Shown here piece by piece: positions 9,307-20,377 of a stretch of DNA of 64,000 nt. Below the pieces are notes generated by a model. That model searched no databases, had not been told where the DNA came from, and worked only from the letters and a program-made list of their open reading frames with translations. The first letter of the stretch is position 1. The number at the start of each line of letters is the position of its first letter. Position numbers and translations under genes: made by a program. This DNA is from an uncultured Pelagibacteraceae bacterium (lineage in GTDB: Bacteria > Pseudomonadota > Alphaproteobacteria > Pelagibacterales > Pelagibacteraceae): contig CACHQB010000002.1 in NCBI GenBank assembly GCA_902581925.1, forward strand, positions 1-64,000, in the 5' to 3' direction.

Positions 9307-11498
9307 TATTTACTCATATAGTTTGTAAGCCAACTTTTATTAGAAGTTGATAATTCGTCAATTGTAACTTTTGTCTTATCATTAATATATAGTTCATTTT
9401 CAATAATTGTGCCAAGTTCATCGAAATGGACTGCATTTTTATTCAATATATCAGCTACTTTTTTAAAATCTATTTTGCTTATTTCTATAATATATCTACC
9501 TTGATCTTCAGCAAATAAGTATTCTATTTCATTAATTAGATATTTAGGTTTTTTAATATTTATTCCTTTTTTTCCTTTAATTGACATTTTTGCTACCGCA
9601 GTAATTATACCACCCAAAGAAACATCGTGTGCGCTTCTTATTAAATTATTATTAATCAATTTGAGCAATGTTTCTCCATTATTTTTTTCATTAAATAGAT
9701 TTACTTCAGGTGGAGGTCCATTTTTCTCATCTAAAATGTTTCTTGCAAATAAACTTTGATCAATATGTCCTTCAGTTTTTCCAATTACTAAAACCAAATT
9801 ATCAATTTCTTTAAACTCCATAGTGATCATATTTTTGTAATCCTTTATTAAACCAACTCCACCAATAGCAGGTGTAGGTTTTATACCTTGCTCTTTTGTT
9901 TGGTTATAGAAAGATACATTTCCAGAAACCACTGGGAACTTTAAATACTCGCTTGCTTCACCAATTCCTTGAACACATTCAACAAACTCTCCCATATTTT
10001 CCTCGTTTTCAGGACTACCAAAATTTAAACAATTAGTAATAGCAATTGGTTTTGCACCAACAGATACTAAATTTCTAAAACTCTCACAAACAACTTGTTT
10101 TCCGCCAGTTAACGGGTGTGCCCAACAATAAACTGCAGAAGAGTCGACAGAAGCGGCAACAGCTTTATTTGTTCCATGAACTCTTACAACACCTGCGTCT
10201 CCACCAGGTTTTTGTATTGTGTCGCCCATTACCGTATGATCATATTGTTGCCAAATCCATTCTTTGCTACACACATTAGGATTTGATAAAATTTTTTTTA
10301 AAGTATCAATAATTTTTAAATGTTTAATGTCTTCTTTTTTAATTTTATTCTTTTTAGGAAGTTTTGCTTTTTTCCATTTTCGATCATACATAGGAGAGTT
10401 TTCAACTAAGGTATTAACCGGTATGTCTGCGACTTTTTTTTCATCAAAATAAAGTTCTATTTTTTTTGATTTAGTGGTCTGACCTATTACAGCAAAATCT
10501 AAGTTCCATTTATCAAATATTTTTTTTGCTTGTTCCTCTTTACCGTTTTCTAAAACAATCAACATTCTTTCTTGGCTTTCTGAGAGCATTATTTCATAGG
10601 GAGTCATCTTGGCTTCTCTACAAGGTACTTTATTTAAATTAATTTCTATTCCAAGGTTTCCTTTTGAAGCCATCTCAATACTTGATGAAGTTAATCCGGC
10701 AGCACCCATATCTTGAATGGCTATAATGGAGTCTCCAGCCATTAGCTCTAAACAAGCTTCAAGTAAAAGTTTTTCAGTAAACGGATCTCCCACTTGAACT
10801 GTAGGTTTTTTTTCTTCAATTTTTTCATCAAAACTAGCTGAGGCCATACTTGCACCGTGGATTCCATCTCTTCCTGTTTTCGATCCAACATAGATTACGG
10901 GTTTATTTAATCCTGCTGCTTTAGAGTAAAAGATCTTATCTTTTTTAACTAATCCCAAAGTCATAGCATTGACCAAAATATTTCCGTTATAAGAACTATC
11001 AAAACTTGTTTGTCCAGCTATTGTAGGAACTCCCATACAATTTCCATAACCACCTATGCCATGAACAACACCTCTTAATAAATTTTTAGTTTTTTTATTT
11101 TGTGGTGATCCAAAATGTATTGAGTTCAAGTTAGCTATTGGTCTTGCACCCATTGTAAATACATCGCGCATTATACCACCAACACCAGTTGCAGCACCTT
11201 GATATGGTTCAATAAATGAAGGGTGATTATGACTTTCTATTTTAAAAACTATCGCATCATTATCCTCAATATCGATAACACCAGCGTTTTCTCCCGGGCC
11301 TTGAATAACTTTCTTTCCTTTAGTAGGTAGTTTTTTTAGGTGTAATCTTGATGATTTATAAGAACAATGTTCATTCCACATTGCAGAAAAAATACCTAGC
11401 TCTGTGATATTGGGGTTTCTCTTTAATAGCTTACAAATTTTAGCGTATTCATCTTTCTTTAAACCGTGATCAACTGCTACTTGTTCGTTTACAATCAT
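9306..11498 (-). CDS. purL: Phosphoribosylformylglycinamidine synthase subunit PurL
   Basis: MWNEHCSYKSSR, KIESHNHPSFIEPYQGAATGVGGIMRD, SAHDVSLGG. Confidence 0.98.
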   Translation of the reverse strand: MIVNEQVAVDHGLKKDEYAKICKLLKRNPNITELGIFSAMWNEHCSYKSSRLHLKKLPTKGKKVIQGPGENAGVIDIEDNDAIVFKIESHNHPSFIEPYQGAATGVGGIMRDVFTMGARPIANLNSIHFGSPQNKKTKNLLRGVVHGIGGYGNCMGVPTIAGQTSFDSSYNGNILVNAMTLGLVKKDKIFYSKAAGLNKPVIYVGSKTGRDGIHGASMASASFDEKIEEKKPTVQVGDPFTEKLLLEACLELMAGDSIIAIQDMGAAGLTSSSIEMASKGNLGIEINLNKVPCREAKMTPYEIMLSESQERMLIVLENGKEEQAKKIFDKWNLDFAVIGQTTKSKKIELYFDEKKVADIPVNTLVENSPMYDRKWKKAKLPKKNKIKKEDIKHLKIIDTLKKILSNPNVCSKEWIWQQYDHTVMGDTIQKPGGDAGVVRVHGTNKAVAASVDSSAVYCWAHPLTGGKQVVCESFRNLVSVGAKPIAITNCLNFGSPENEENMGEFVECVQGIGEASEYLKFPVVSGNVSFYNQTKEQGIKPTPAIGGVGLIKDYKNMITMEFKEIDNLVLVIGKTEGHIDQSLFARNILDEKNGPPPEVNLFNEKNNGETLLKLINNNLIRSAHDVSLGGIITAVAKMSIKGKKGINIKKPKYLINEIEYLFAEDQGRYIIEISKIDFKKVADILNKNAVHFDELGTIIENELYINDKTKVTIDELSTSNKSWLTNYMSK

Positions 11499-12178
11499 TT
11501 TAAATTGTTGATTAAATTTTTAAAAAATAATGATCCATCCTCACCTGATAAAGATGTATCAATCATTCTTTCAGGGTGGGGCATCATTCCCAGAACATTT
11601 TTTTCTTTGTTAAATATACCAGCAATATTTTTTATGGATCCATTGGGATTAAATTGGTCTTCAATTTTTCCATTTTCATCACAATACTTAATAGCTATTT
11701 GATTATTATCTTCAATTTCTTTTAATTGATCATTGGTACAAAAATAATTTCCCTCATTATGAGCGATATGAAATTCTAAAACTTCGTTATCAACATTTTT
11801 AAAATATTTATTTTTTTTATCATTAATTTTTACAAAAACATTTTTACAAATAAATTCTAAATATTTGTTTCTAAGCAAAACACCTGGAACTAAACCAGTT
11901 TCTACCAATATTTGAAATCCATTACAGATGCCCATAACCATACCTCCTGAATTTGCAAAATTAATTACTGACTGCATTATTTTTGATTTAGATGCCATAC
12001 TTCCACATCTTAAGTAGTCTCCATATGAAAAACCACCTGGTAATACAACCAAATCACTTTTTGGTAATTCAACATCAGCATGCCAAACCATTTTATTTTT
12101 AAATCCAAATTTTTTTAGAGCAACATCCATGTCTCTATCACAATTTGAACCAGGAAAAGTAATAACTGATGATTTCAT
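11495..12178 (-). CDS. purQ: Phosphoribosylformylglycinamidine synthase subunit PurQ
   Basis: VLPGGFSYGDYLRCG, GICNGFQILVETGLVPG, GMMPHPERM. Confidence 0.97.
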   Translation of the reverse strand: MKSSVITFPGSNCDRDMDVALKKFGFKNKMVWHADVELPKSDLVVLPGGFSYGDYLRCGSMASKSKIMQSVINFANSGGMVMGICNGFQILVETGLVPGVLLRNKYLEFICKNVFVKINDKKNKYFKNVDNEVLEFHIAHNEGNYFCTNDQLKEIEDNNQIAIKYCDENGKIEDQFNPNGSIKNIAGIFNKEKNVLGMMPHPERMIDTSLSGEDGSLFFKNLINNLK

Positions 12179-12181
12179 TAA

Positions 12182-12424
12182 TTACTTTAAATCAATAATT
12201 TTATAATTTTCAATTACAAGATTTGCCAAAAGTTTTTTACACATTTCTTCAACTTTTGCTTTAGCTTTGTCATTATCAGTTTCTTTAGTATCTATTTCAA
12301 AATATTTACCTTGCCTAACTTCATTAACATCATCAAAACCCATTCCATCAAGAGTTTGATGAATAACTTTTCCTTGTGGATCAAGTACATCTTTTTTCAA
12401 AGTTATGATTACTGAAATTTTCAT
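12182..12424 (-). CDS. purS: Phosphoribosylformylglycinamidine synthase subunit PurS
   Basis: [36 protein letters not shown]; between purQ and purC. Confidence 0.95.
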   Translation of the reverse strand: MKISVIITLKKDVLDPQGKVIHQTLDGMGFDDVNEVRQGKYFEIDTKETDNDKAKAKVEEMCKKLLANLVIENYKIIDLK

Positions 12425-13206
12425 TTTTTCTTTCTTTTAACTGAAGATAATTTAGTTACATTTACAGCAGAAACGTTAGATTGCTCATGAAGTATACCCA
12501 ATCTTTTAGCAACCTCAGTATAGGCTGGAATTAAATCACCCAGATCTTTTCTAAATCGATCTTTATCTAATTTTTTTTCTGTAATACTGTCCCACAATCT
12601 GCATGTATCAGGACTTATTTCATCTGCTAAAATAACCTCATTTTTTCCATCAATTTTTATTCTTCCAAATTCTAATTTAAAATCGATAAGTTTAATTCCT
12701 ACACCTCTAAACATACCAATCATAAAATCATTAATTCTTAAAATCATTTTTTTAACTTTATCTATTTCCGTTTTTGAGGCCCAATCAAATGCTAAAATAT
12801 GCTCTTCAGATATTAATGGATCTCCAAGTTTGTCATCTTTTAAGCAGTATTCAATTAAAGGTTCTTTTAATACAGTGCCGTCCTCAATACCCAGTCTTTT
12901 AGTAATTGAACCTGTTGCAACATTTCTCACAATGAATTCAATCGGAATTATTTCCACAAGTTTTATAATTTGTTCACGCATATTTAATCTTTTAACTAAA
13001 TGATTTTTAATTCCTATTTGAGAGAGATTAGAGAGTATGTGTTCTGATATTCTATTATTTAGAACACCTTTGCCTTCAATTGTAGTCTTTTTTTGATTAT
13101 TGAATGCAGTTGCATCATCTTTAAAATATTGGATAACCAAGTTTTTATCATTTGTTGCATAAATGATTTTAGCTTTTCCTTCGTATAATTTTTTACCTTT
13201 TTTCAT
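12421..13206 (-). CDS. purC: SAICAR synthase
   Basis: [39 protein letters not shown]-like [24 protein letters not shown]. Confidence 0.97.
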   Translation of the reverse strand: MKKGKKLYEGKAKIIYATNDKNLVIQYFKDDATAFNNQKKTTIEGKGVLNNRISEHILSNLSQIGIKNHLVKRLNMREQIIKLVEIIPIEFIVRNVATGSITKRLGIEDGTVLKEPLIEYCLKDDKLGDPLISEEHILAFDWASKTEIDKVKKMILRINDFMIGMFRGVGIKLIDFKLEFGRIKIDGKNEVILADEISPDTCRLWDSITEKKLDKDRFRKDLGDLIPAYTEVAKRLGILHEQSNVSAVNVTKLSSVKRKKK

Positions 13207-14498
13207 TATTTAAAAACTCTTCTAAAGATAAAATTTACATTTTTAAAGTGTTTAGAATAATTAAATATAGAATTTATTTTTTTAGATGAAATTTTACTCA
13301 TTACAAATTTATCAGATAAAATGACGTCAATTAAGTTTAAATTTTCTGCAAAACATTTTTTTGCATAAGATTGTACAATCTTGTATGATTTTTCTCTGCT
13401 TAGACCTGTCTTAGTTAACTCCAGCATTACTTCTTGAGAAAAAATTAAACCTCTCGTTAAATTTAAGTTTTCAAGCATTTTTTTTGGATAAATAATCATG
13501 TTATCTAAGATATTTGCGAGTCTAACTAATGCAAAATCAGTTGTTATATTAGCATCTGGTCCAATATTTCTTTCAACACTTGAGTGAGAAATATCTCTTT
13601 CATGCCAAAGTGCTATGTTTTCAAGAGCTGGGATAACTGCACTTCTTACCATTCTAGCTAAGCCTGTTAAATTTTCACTTAATATTGGATTTTTTTTGTG
13701 TGGCATTGCTGAAGAGCCTTTTTGATTTTTAGAGAAATATTCTTGTAGCTCATAAACTTCAGTTCTTTGCAAATGTCTTATTTCAGTAGCCACCCTTTCA
13801 ATAGATCCTGCAATAATTCCTAAAACAGAAAAATAAAAAGCATGTCTGTCTCTTGGAATTACTTGTGTCGATATTGGCTCAACATTTAGACCTAATTTAT
13901 TAGCAACATGTTTTTCAACATTAGGATTAATGTTGGCAAATGTACCAACAGCACCAGAAATTGCACATGTAGAGACTTCATCAATAGCATCTTTAAGTCT
14001 TTTTTTATTTCTTTTAAATTCCTCATAAAATGATGCTAATTTTAAACCAAAAGTAATTGGCTCAGCATGGATACCATGACTTCTTCCCATACATGGAGTA
14101 AATTTATATTTTTTTGCTTGTCTTTTTAAGACTTTTAAAATTTGATCAATATCTTTTAAGATAATTTTACCTGATTGCACTAATTGAATATTAAAACTAG
14201 TGTCTAAAACATCTGAAGAAGTCATTCCCTGATGTAGGTACCGTGCTTTAATTCCAGCTTTTTCAGTAACAGAAGTAAGAAATGCTATGACATCATGTTT
14301 TACTTCAGATTCTATTTTGTGAATTCTGCTTACATTAATTCTAGCTTTTTTTTTAACTACTGAAGCAACACCTCTTGGAATTTGACCATGTTTTTCCATT
14401 GCTTCTGCAGCTGCAACCTCAACATCTAACCAGATTTTGTATTTATTTTCTTCTGACCAAATATCAGTTAATTCTTTTCGCGAGTATCTTTTAATCAT
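13206..14498 (-). CDS. purB: Adenylosuccinate lyase
   Basis: [27 protein letters not shown], signature [11 protein letters not shown]. Confidence 0.98.
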   Translation of the reverse strand: MIKRYSRKELTDIWSEENKYKIWLDVEVAAAEAMEKHGQIPRGVASVVKKKARINVSRIHKIESEVKHDVIAFLTSVTEKAGIKARYLHQGMTSSDVLDTSFNIQLVQSGKIILKDIDQILKVLKRQAKKYKFTPCMGRSHGIHAEPITFGLKLASFYEEFKRNKKRLKDAIDEVSTCAISGAVGTFANINPNVEKHVANKLGLNVEPISTQVIPRDRHAFYFSVLGIIAGSIERVATEIRHLQRTEVYELQEYFSKNQKGSSAMPHKKNPILSENLTGLARMVRSAVIPALENIALWHERDISHSSVERNIGPDANITTDFALVRLANILDNMIIYPKKMLENLNLTRGLIFSQEVMLELTKTGLSREKSYKIVQSYAKKCFAENLNLIDVILSDKFVMSKISSKKINSIFNYSKHFKNVNFIFRRVFK

Positions 14499-14501
14499 TA
14501 A

Positions 14502-15275
14502 TTATAAGTATGGAGGCTTTGAATAACCTTTAGCAGATTCTGTAAAGATTTCATAACCATTTTCAGTAATTCCTAACGTATGTTCAAATTGTGCAGATAA
14601 AGATTTATCTTTTGTAACAGCTGTCCAACCATCATTCAACATTTTAACATCATATTTGCCAGCATTTATCATTGGTTCTATAGTAAATGTCATACCTGGT
14701 CTTAATTCCATCCCTGTATTTTTTTCACCGTAGTGTAAAATATTTGGTGGTTCATGAAATATTGTACTAATACCATGACCACAAAAATCTCTCACAACTG
14801 AAAAACCCTTTTCTTCAACAAACGATTGAATTTCGTAACCAATATCTCCTAATTTAACTCCAGGTTTTAAAATTCTAATTGCTCTCATCATAGACTCGTG
14901 TGTAGCATCTATAAGATTGTTTAATTTAATTGGAGTTTTTCCAATACAAAACATTCTACTTGTATCACCATAATGCTCATCAACGATTGCAGTTACATCA
15001 ACATTTACAGCATCACCTTCTTGTAAAATTCTATCAGAGGGAATGCCATGACACACAACATGGTTTAAAGAAGTACATAGAGATTTTGTGAAACCTCTGT
15101 AGTAAAGTGGTGCAGAATAACCACCATTATCTCTAATAAATTCATATCCTAATTTATCTATATGATCAGTAGAAACGCCTTCTTTAATATTTTCGGTTAA
15201 CATATCTAAAGTCCTAGCAGCCAGGTTACCTGCGGCTCTCATTTTTTCAAATTTTTCTTTGTAATCAGTCATCAA
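14502..15275 (-). CDS. map: Methionine aminopeptidase type I
   Basis: HVVCHGIPSD, DVTAIVDEHYGDTSRMF, FCGHGISTIFHEPPNI, TIEPMIN. Confidence 0.97.
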   Translation of the reverse strand: MMTDYKEKFEKMRAAGNLAARTLDMLTENIKEGVSTDHIDKLGYEFIRDNGGYSAPLYYRGFTKSLCTSLNHVVCHGIPSDRILQEGDAVNVDVTAIVDEHYGDTSRMFCIGKTPIKLNNLIDATHESMMRAIRILKPGVKLGDIGYEIQSFVEEKGFSVVRDFCGHGISTIFHEPPNILHYGEKNTGMELRPGMTFTIEPMINAGKYDVKMLNDGWTAVTKDKSLSAQFEHTLGITENGYEIFTESAKGYSKPPYL

Positions 15276-15963
15276 TAATCTTTAATTTTTTATCTATAAA
15301 AATTTTCTTAGAACTTATATCACATCTGTAAGCTAAAAAATTTACACCAGCTTTTTTAGCTATTAAATAATTTTTGTAATATTCTTCATCTATATCTTTA
15401 GCTATTTTAAAATATTTCATATTTTGAATTTGAACTAAAAATACCAAATATGTTTTATAACTTTTTTTTATGGCATCAATAAGGGTTAATAAATGCTTAA
15501 TTCCTCTAGCTGTTGGTGCATCTGGAAATTCAGCAGTGTCTTTATTTCTAAATAAAGTGACATTTTTAACTTCAACAAAAGCTTTTTGACCCTTTTTTTC
15601 TAATAAAAAATCAAATCTTGTTTCTTTATTAAAAAAAACCTCGGGTTTTATAATGTCATTATTCTTAAGCTCGTTTATTAGATTATTTTTGAGACCATGC
15701 TCAGCTATTCTGTTAGCCATATGAGTATTCACACCTACTAAATTTTTTCTAGATTTAATAATCTCTAATCCATATTTAAGCTTTCGTTTTGGATCATTAT
15801 TAGGAAGTAAATAAACTTCATTTCCTTTATCCAATAATCCTTTCATTGATCCTGTATTAGGACAGTGAGCTGTGACAATTTCTTTACTTAGTTTTACATC
15901 AGCAAAAAATCTTTTATAACGTTTGATTAGTTTGCCTTTTATCAAAGACTTGGTAAATTCCAT
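15265..15963 (-). CDS. sfsA: Sugar fermentation stimulation protein SfsA
   Basis: KGKLIKRYKRFFADV, HCPNTGSMKGLL, FVEVKNVTL, DAPTARGIKHL. Confidence 0.93.
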   Translation of the reverse strand: MEFTKSLIKGKLIKRYKRFFADVKLSKEIVTAHCPNTGSMKGLLDKGNEVYLLPNNDPKRKLKYGLEIIKSRKNLVGVNTHMANRIAEHGLKNNLINELKNNDIIKPEVFFNKETRFDFLLEKKGQKAFVEVKNVTLFRNKDTAEFPDAPTARGIKHLLTLIDAIKKSYKTYLVFLVQIQNMKYFKIAKDIDEEYYKNYLIAKKAGVNFLAYRCDISSKKIFIDKKLKIIDD

Positions 15964-15983
15964 TACTAAACTATATATTTCAT

Positions 15984-16733
15984 ATGGATAAAAAAGTAAA
16001 AGTTAATGCATCAATATTAATCATTGGTAATGAAATTTTGTCTGGTAGAACCCAAGACACAAATACCTCAACTTTAGCAATATGGTTAAATTCAATTGGA
16101 GTTAATGTTGCAGAAGTTCGAGTCATTCCTGATGTTGAAAAAACAATTGTGGATACTTTAAATTTACTTAGGTCAAAATATGACTATGTTTTTACAACTG
16201 GAGGTATAGGACCAACACATGATGATATTACTGCTCAATCTGTATCAAAGGCTTTTGGAATAAAATACGAAGTCCACAAGGAAGCTTTTAAAATTTTAGA
16301 AAAATATTATCAACCAGGTGAATTTAATGATGGGAGACAAAAAATGGCCTGGATGCCTCAGAATGCAAAATTAATTTTAAATCCAACAAGTGGCGCACCA
16401 GGTTTTAATGTTGAAAATGTTTTTTCTTTACCTGGTGTTCCCTCTATTTTGAAATCTATGTTAGGTGGTTTAACAAATGAAATTGTTGGAGGAGAACCAA
16501 TTAAAAGCCTTACAATCAGTCTAAAAACAGTCGAAAGTGAAATAGCTAACTCTTTAACAAAAGTTCAGGATGATAATAAAGATGTTGAAATAGGAAGCTA
16601 TCCATTTTTTCATGCAGGTAAATTAGGAGTCTCGATAGTAATAAGATCAGAAGATCAAAATAAAATAGATAATTGTAATTCTCAAATTTTAAAATTTGTG
16701 AGTGAAAAAAAAATTGAAGTAGTGGATCGTTAA
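15984..16733 (+). CDS. Molybdopterin-binding / CinA N-terminal domain protein
   Basis: IIGNEILSGRTQDTNTSTLAIWLNSIG, TTGGIGPTHDDITAQSVSKAFG; no C-terminal CinA deamidase domain. Confidence 0.88.
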   Translation: MDKKVKVNASILIIGNEILSGRTQDTNTSTLAIWLNSIGVNVAEVRVIPDVEKTIVDTLNLLRSKYDYVFTTGGIGPTHDDITAQSVSKAFGIKYEVHKEAFKILEKYYQPGEFNDGRQKMAWMPQNAKLILNPTSGAPGFNVENVFSLPGVPSILKSMLGGLTNEIVGGEPIKSLTISLKTVESEIANSLTKVQDDNKDVEIGSYPFFHAGKLGVSIVIRSEDQNKIDNCNSQILKFVSEKKIEVVDR

Positions 16734-17134
16734 TGTTGTATTTTGCTTATGGTAGTAATCTTCATCACTTTCAAATGAAACGTAGATGCAAAGATAGTAT
16801 TTTTTTAAAAAAAATAAATTTAAAAGATTTCAGATTAACCTTTAGAAGCAAATATAGAGCTGCAGATATTGAGGCAAAAAAAAATTCATTTGTTCCTGGA
16901 GCCTTGTTTGAAATTTCTAAAAGTGATGAGAAAAAGTTAGATGTTTATGAAGATTTTCCGATTCTTTATAAAAAGTATTATTTTAGTTATTATGGAAATA
17001 AAGTTATGACTTACACAATGGTAAAAAAAACACCATTTAAATATCCAACAGAGAGATATTTAAATGTTGTAAAAAAAGGTTATCGTGATTGTAAGCTCGA
17101 TAAAAAATTTTTAATTAAAGCTTTACAATTTTAA
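16733..17134 (+). CDS. Gamma-glutamylcyclotransferase (GGCT/AIG2-like) family protein
   Basis: MLYFAYGSNLHHFQMKRRC...VPGALFEI...DVYEDFPILYKKYYF. Confidence 0.85.
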   Translation: MLYFAYGSNLHHFQMKRRCKDSIFLKKINLKDFRLTFRSKYRAADIEAKKNSFVPGALFEISKSDEKKLDVYEDFPILYKKYYFSYYGNKVMTYTMVKKTPFKYPTERYLNVVKKGYRDCKLDKKFLIKALQF

Positions 17135-17155
17135 TATTAGACATAAATTAAAATC

Positions 17156-17383
17156 ATGTTTCGTATTTTATTTTTCTATTTATTATTTTCTTTTTTATTT
17201 ACAGCAAACGCATTTGCTTATTTTGATCCAGGAACAGGTTCTTATATTATACAATTAATTTTAGCTTTTTTAGCCTCATGTTATTTTTTTATTACTAATC
17301 CAGTAAAGTTTATAAAAGAAAAAATTAAAAATTTTAGAGAAAAGAATAAAGTTGATAAAAAAGATTCGAACAGAAGTAATTAA
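17156..17383 (+). CDS. Small predicted membrane protein
   Basis: Signal-like N-terminus, YFDPGTGSYIIQLILAFLASCYFF transmembrane segment, basic tail; 75 aa. Confidence 0.65.
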   Translation: MFRILFFYLLFSFLFTANAFAYFDPGTGSYIIQLILAFLASCYFFITNPVKFIKEKIKNFREKNKVDKKDSNRSN

Positions 17384-19013
17384 TATTTTTGGCTTATCGC
17401 TATTATTATTAGCTTCGTTTTATTTTTTCAAATTTTCTGTATTCGCTGTTCCGGATATATTTTTCATTTTATATGAATTATCTAAAATTTTACTTTTATT
17501 ATTAATTTTAAATTTATTATTTGTCTTTACGCAAAACAATAAGTTTAAAAATTTTTTTTTATTTCTTTTTTTAATTTTTATATCAATATTTTTTTTAAAA
17601 CTGTTATTTAATATGTCTGGGAATATTTCACTTCATTTTTTCTTAAAAAAAATTTACTCTTTTATATTTGGCTTTAAAATTGATGGAAAAATTCCTCTTT
17701 CAGCAAAAATTATGTCTTATATTACACCATTTATTTTTATTATTTTGATACTTTTATTTCTAAGGAAAAAATTAACTAAAGTTAAAAAGTTTTTTGTGAT
17801 TTTTGGTTTTTTTGCAAGCTTAATAATAGCATGGGATTTAATTAAAATTTTTGATAAACAACAAATATCAAATAAAAATAATTCCGGTTATACAGAGGTA
17901 TTAAACAAAAATAACAAAAAAGTATTATGGTTGTTATTTGATGGTCTTGATCCAGAATATATAAATTTTTCAGTGAATAAAAAAAAATTATTTACTGGTT
18001 TAAATTATTTGAAAGATAATGGGGTATTTCATGAAAATATGTACCCACCATCTAATTGGACCCTTTATTCTATGCCATCTCAATTAATGGGCATAAATAT
18101 AATTAACATGATACCTAAACATGACACTTTAATATTTGAAACACTTGATAACAGATTTGTTCCTTTTAACTTTGAGAATACAATTTTCGGAGATGTCAAT
18201 GATTTGGGTTATAACGTTTCTTTAATATCAAGTGTTTTAGAATATTGTTCAGCATATTTAATATCACAAAAATGGAATAGTTGTGAAGACATAAACAGCC
18301 AAAATAAATCAAATGTTATTTTTATTGAATCTATTAAGTTTTATTTTAGTTTTTTATATAAGTTTAAAAATTTTTTAAGTGAGTTAAAAATAATTGTACC
18401 TAAAACTGATAAATCAATAAATAATATTTCTTTAAAAGAAAATCTACCAAAAGTTAAAATTAATGATTTAGATTTTAATAATTTATATTTTGAAAATAAT
18501 TTTGCTACAGATCACACAGGTTTTATTAACCTAGACAAAATTTTAAAAGGGTTATCAGATACTAGCTTTATGTATGCACATATTTATAATCCTCATTTAT
18601 TTAATAACAGTGAAAATTTTATTAAGAACAATCTTATGATTGATATTCAAGATGTTGATCAATATATTTTAAAATATTTTTATATTGATCTTTTTATTAA
18701 AAAATTATTATTTGAAGTTAAAAGAAATAAACTAAATAATTTACTTTTAATAGTTTCATCTGATCATTGGAATAGAGATAAAGATATATCAAAAAAAGAA
18801 ATAAATCTTGATGGACAATATATAGGCAATTCTTATTTTTCAGCAAAATTCATAAATGATGATAGTACTTTTTCTTTAAACAAACCTTCAAATAGTATTG
18901 TTATTAAAGATCTAATTAAAAATGTTTATCAAAATAAAATTTTAAATAACAAGGATATATATAATTTTATTTCTGATACTGATAAAAAAATACATACATT
19001 AATGAAAAATTAA
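17352..19013 (+). CDS. Membrane-anchored sulfatase/alkaline-phosphatase-superfamily-like protein
   Basis: N-terminal TM helices, then LWLLFDGLDPEYINF, YPPSNWTLYSMPSQLMG, YAHIYNPH, LIVSSDHWNRD resembling the sulfatase/PhoA fold. Confidence 0.65.
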   Translation: MIKKIRTEVINIFGLSLLLLASFYFFKFSVFAVPDIFFILYELSKILLLLLILNLLFVFTQNNKFKNFFLFLFLIFISIFFLKLLFNMSGNISLHFFLKKIYSFIFGFKIDGKIPLSAKIMSYITPFIFIILILLFLRKKLTKVKKFFVIFGFFASLIIAWDLIKIFDKQQISNKNNSGYTEVLNKNNKKVLWLLFDGLDPEYINFSVNKKKLFTGLNYLKDNGVFHENMYPPSNWTLYSMPSQLMGINIINMIPKHDTLIFETLDNRFVPFNFENTIFGDVNDLGYNVSLISSVLEYCSAYLISQKWNSCEDINSQNKSNVIFIESIKFYFSFLYKFKNFLSELKIIVPKTDKSINNISLKENLPKVKINDLDFNNLYFENNFATDHTGFINLDKILKGLSDTSFMYAHIYNPHLFNNSENFIKNNLMIDIQDVDQYILKYFYIDLFIKKLLFEVKRNKLNNLLLIVSSDHWNRDKDISKKEINLDGQYIGNSYFSAKFINDDSTFSLNKPSNSIVIKDLIKNVYQNKILNNKDIYNFISDTDKKIHTLMKN

Positions 19014-19016
19014 CTG

Positions 19017-20375
19017 ATGAATACATTGTCTTTTAGAGATCCATTGTCAAAGGTTTACAGTGAAGGAAATACTGTTTATCGAAAATTGGATAATCGTAGT
19101 TATAATTTTTTCAAAATATTAAAGGAGCAAGATTTTTTCCAAGAAATGATTAAAAAAAAGAAAGTACAAGATTTTGGTTTTGATGAAGGAAATAAGTTTG
19201 TAATGACACACAAATATATCAAAAATTTTGTAGCATCTAATGAAATGTCTTCATATCAATTATATTTATCAGGTTTGCATACTTTAGATTTATTAATTGA
19301 ATGTCTTAAAAATGGTTATTGTATAAAAGATGCATCATCGTGGAATGTAGTTTTTTTTGAAGGTAAACCGTTATTTCTAGATATTGGTAGTTTTGAAGAG
19401 TGGGATGGGAATAAAGTTTGGTTTGCATATGGTCAATTCGTAAGACATTTTATTGTCCCATTAATAATAAATAAGGAAACTGCGATTAACACATCTTTTC
19501 TTTTCAATAATTATTTTGATGGCATCGATCCGTTTACAGCAAAAAAAATTTTAGGAGTTAAGAGTTTTAAATCCTGGAAGAACTTGGAATTTATTTATTT
19601 GCCAAGTTTACTTGAAAGAAAAAAAATAACCAAAGTTTACAATCAATCTCAAAATAAAAACAATAGAGAAATTAACCTAGCTATACTAATTAAAATTATT
19701 AAACGACTTCAAGAAAAAATAAAAAGTCTTGAACCTAAAAATGAATCTTTTTGGAGTGATTATACATTTACACGAGATCATTACACTAAAACAGATATTG
19801 AAATTAAAAAAAATTTTTTTAAAAAATTTATATATGATAAAAATGGATGTTTATTAGATATTGGATGTAATACTGGTGAATTTTTAGATTTAGCAAAAGA
19901 AAACAAAAATATTTTATCACATGGTATTGACTTTGATGAAGAGTGTATAAATTTTACTCAAAAAAAATTAATCAACAGCAACATAAACCTTTCTTGTATA
20001 AATATTGCAAATCCACCGAATAGTATTGGCTGGATAAACTCAGAGACAAAAGCATTTTTAAAGAAAAATAAGTCATATTATGACATTGTTCTTTTTTTTG
20101 GAATTATGCACCATCTTTTAATCACTAATAGAATTCCGTTAACAGAAATTTTTGAACTATTAAATAATCTTACAAAAAATTACGTTGTATTTGAGTTTGT
20201 AAATAATGAGGATAAAAAATTCATAGAGTTAGCAGGTAAAAATATTTATCTGTATAAGTATTTTGATAAAGATTTTTTTGAGAAAGAAATTGCCAATTAT
20301 TTTATAATTGATGAGAAGATTTTTTATAAAGAAAATAATAATAGAATTATTTATATTTTAAAAAAAAAAAATTAA
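19017..20375 (+). CDS. Two-domain protein: kinase-like N-terminal domain plus class I SAM-dependent methyltransferase
   Basis: N-term DASSWNVVFFEGKPLFLDIGSFE; C-term LLDIGCNTGEFLDLAKENKNILSHGIDFDEECI, DIVLFFGIMHHLL. Confidence 0.7.
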   Translation: MNTLSFRDPLSKVYSEGNTVYRKLDNRSYNFFKILKEQDFFQEMIKKKKVQDFGFDEGNKFVMTHKYIKNFVASNEMSSYQLYLSGLHTLDLLIECLKNGYCIKDASSWNVVFFEGKPLFLDIGSFEEWDGNKVWFAYGQFVRHFIVPLIINKETAINTSFLFNNYFDGIDPFTAKKILGVKSFKSWKNLEFIYLPSLLERKKITKVYNQSQNKNNREINLAILIKIIKRLQEKIKSLEPKNESFWSDYTFTRDHYTKTDIEIKKNFFKKFIYDKNGCLLDIGCNTGEFLDLAKENKNILSHGIDFDEECINFTQKKLINSNINLSCINIANPPNSIGWINSETKAFLKKNKSYYDIVLFFGIMHHLLITNRIPLTEIFELLNNLTKNYVVFEFVNNEDKKFIELAGKNIYLYKYFDKDFFEKEIANYFIIDEKIFYKENNNRIIYILKKKN

Positions 20376-20377
20376 AA

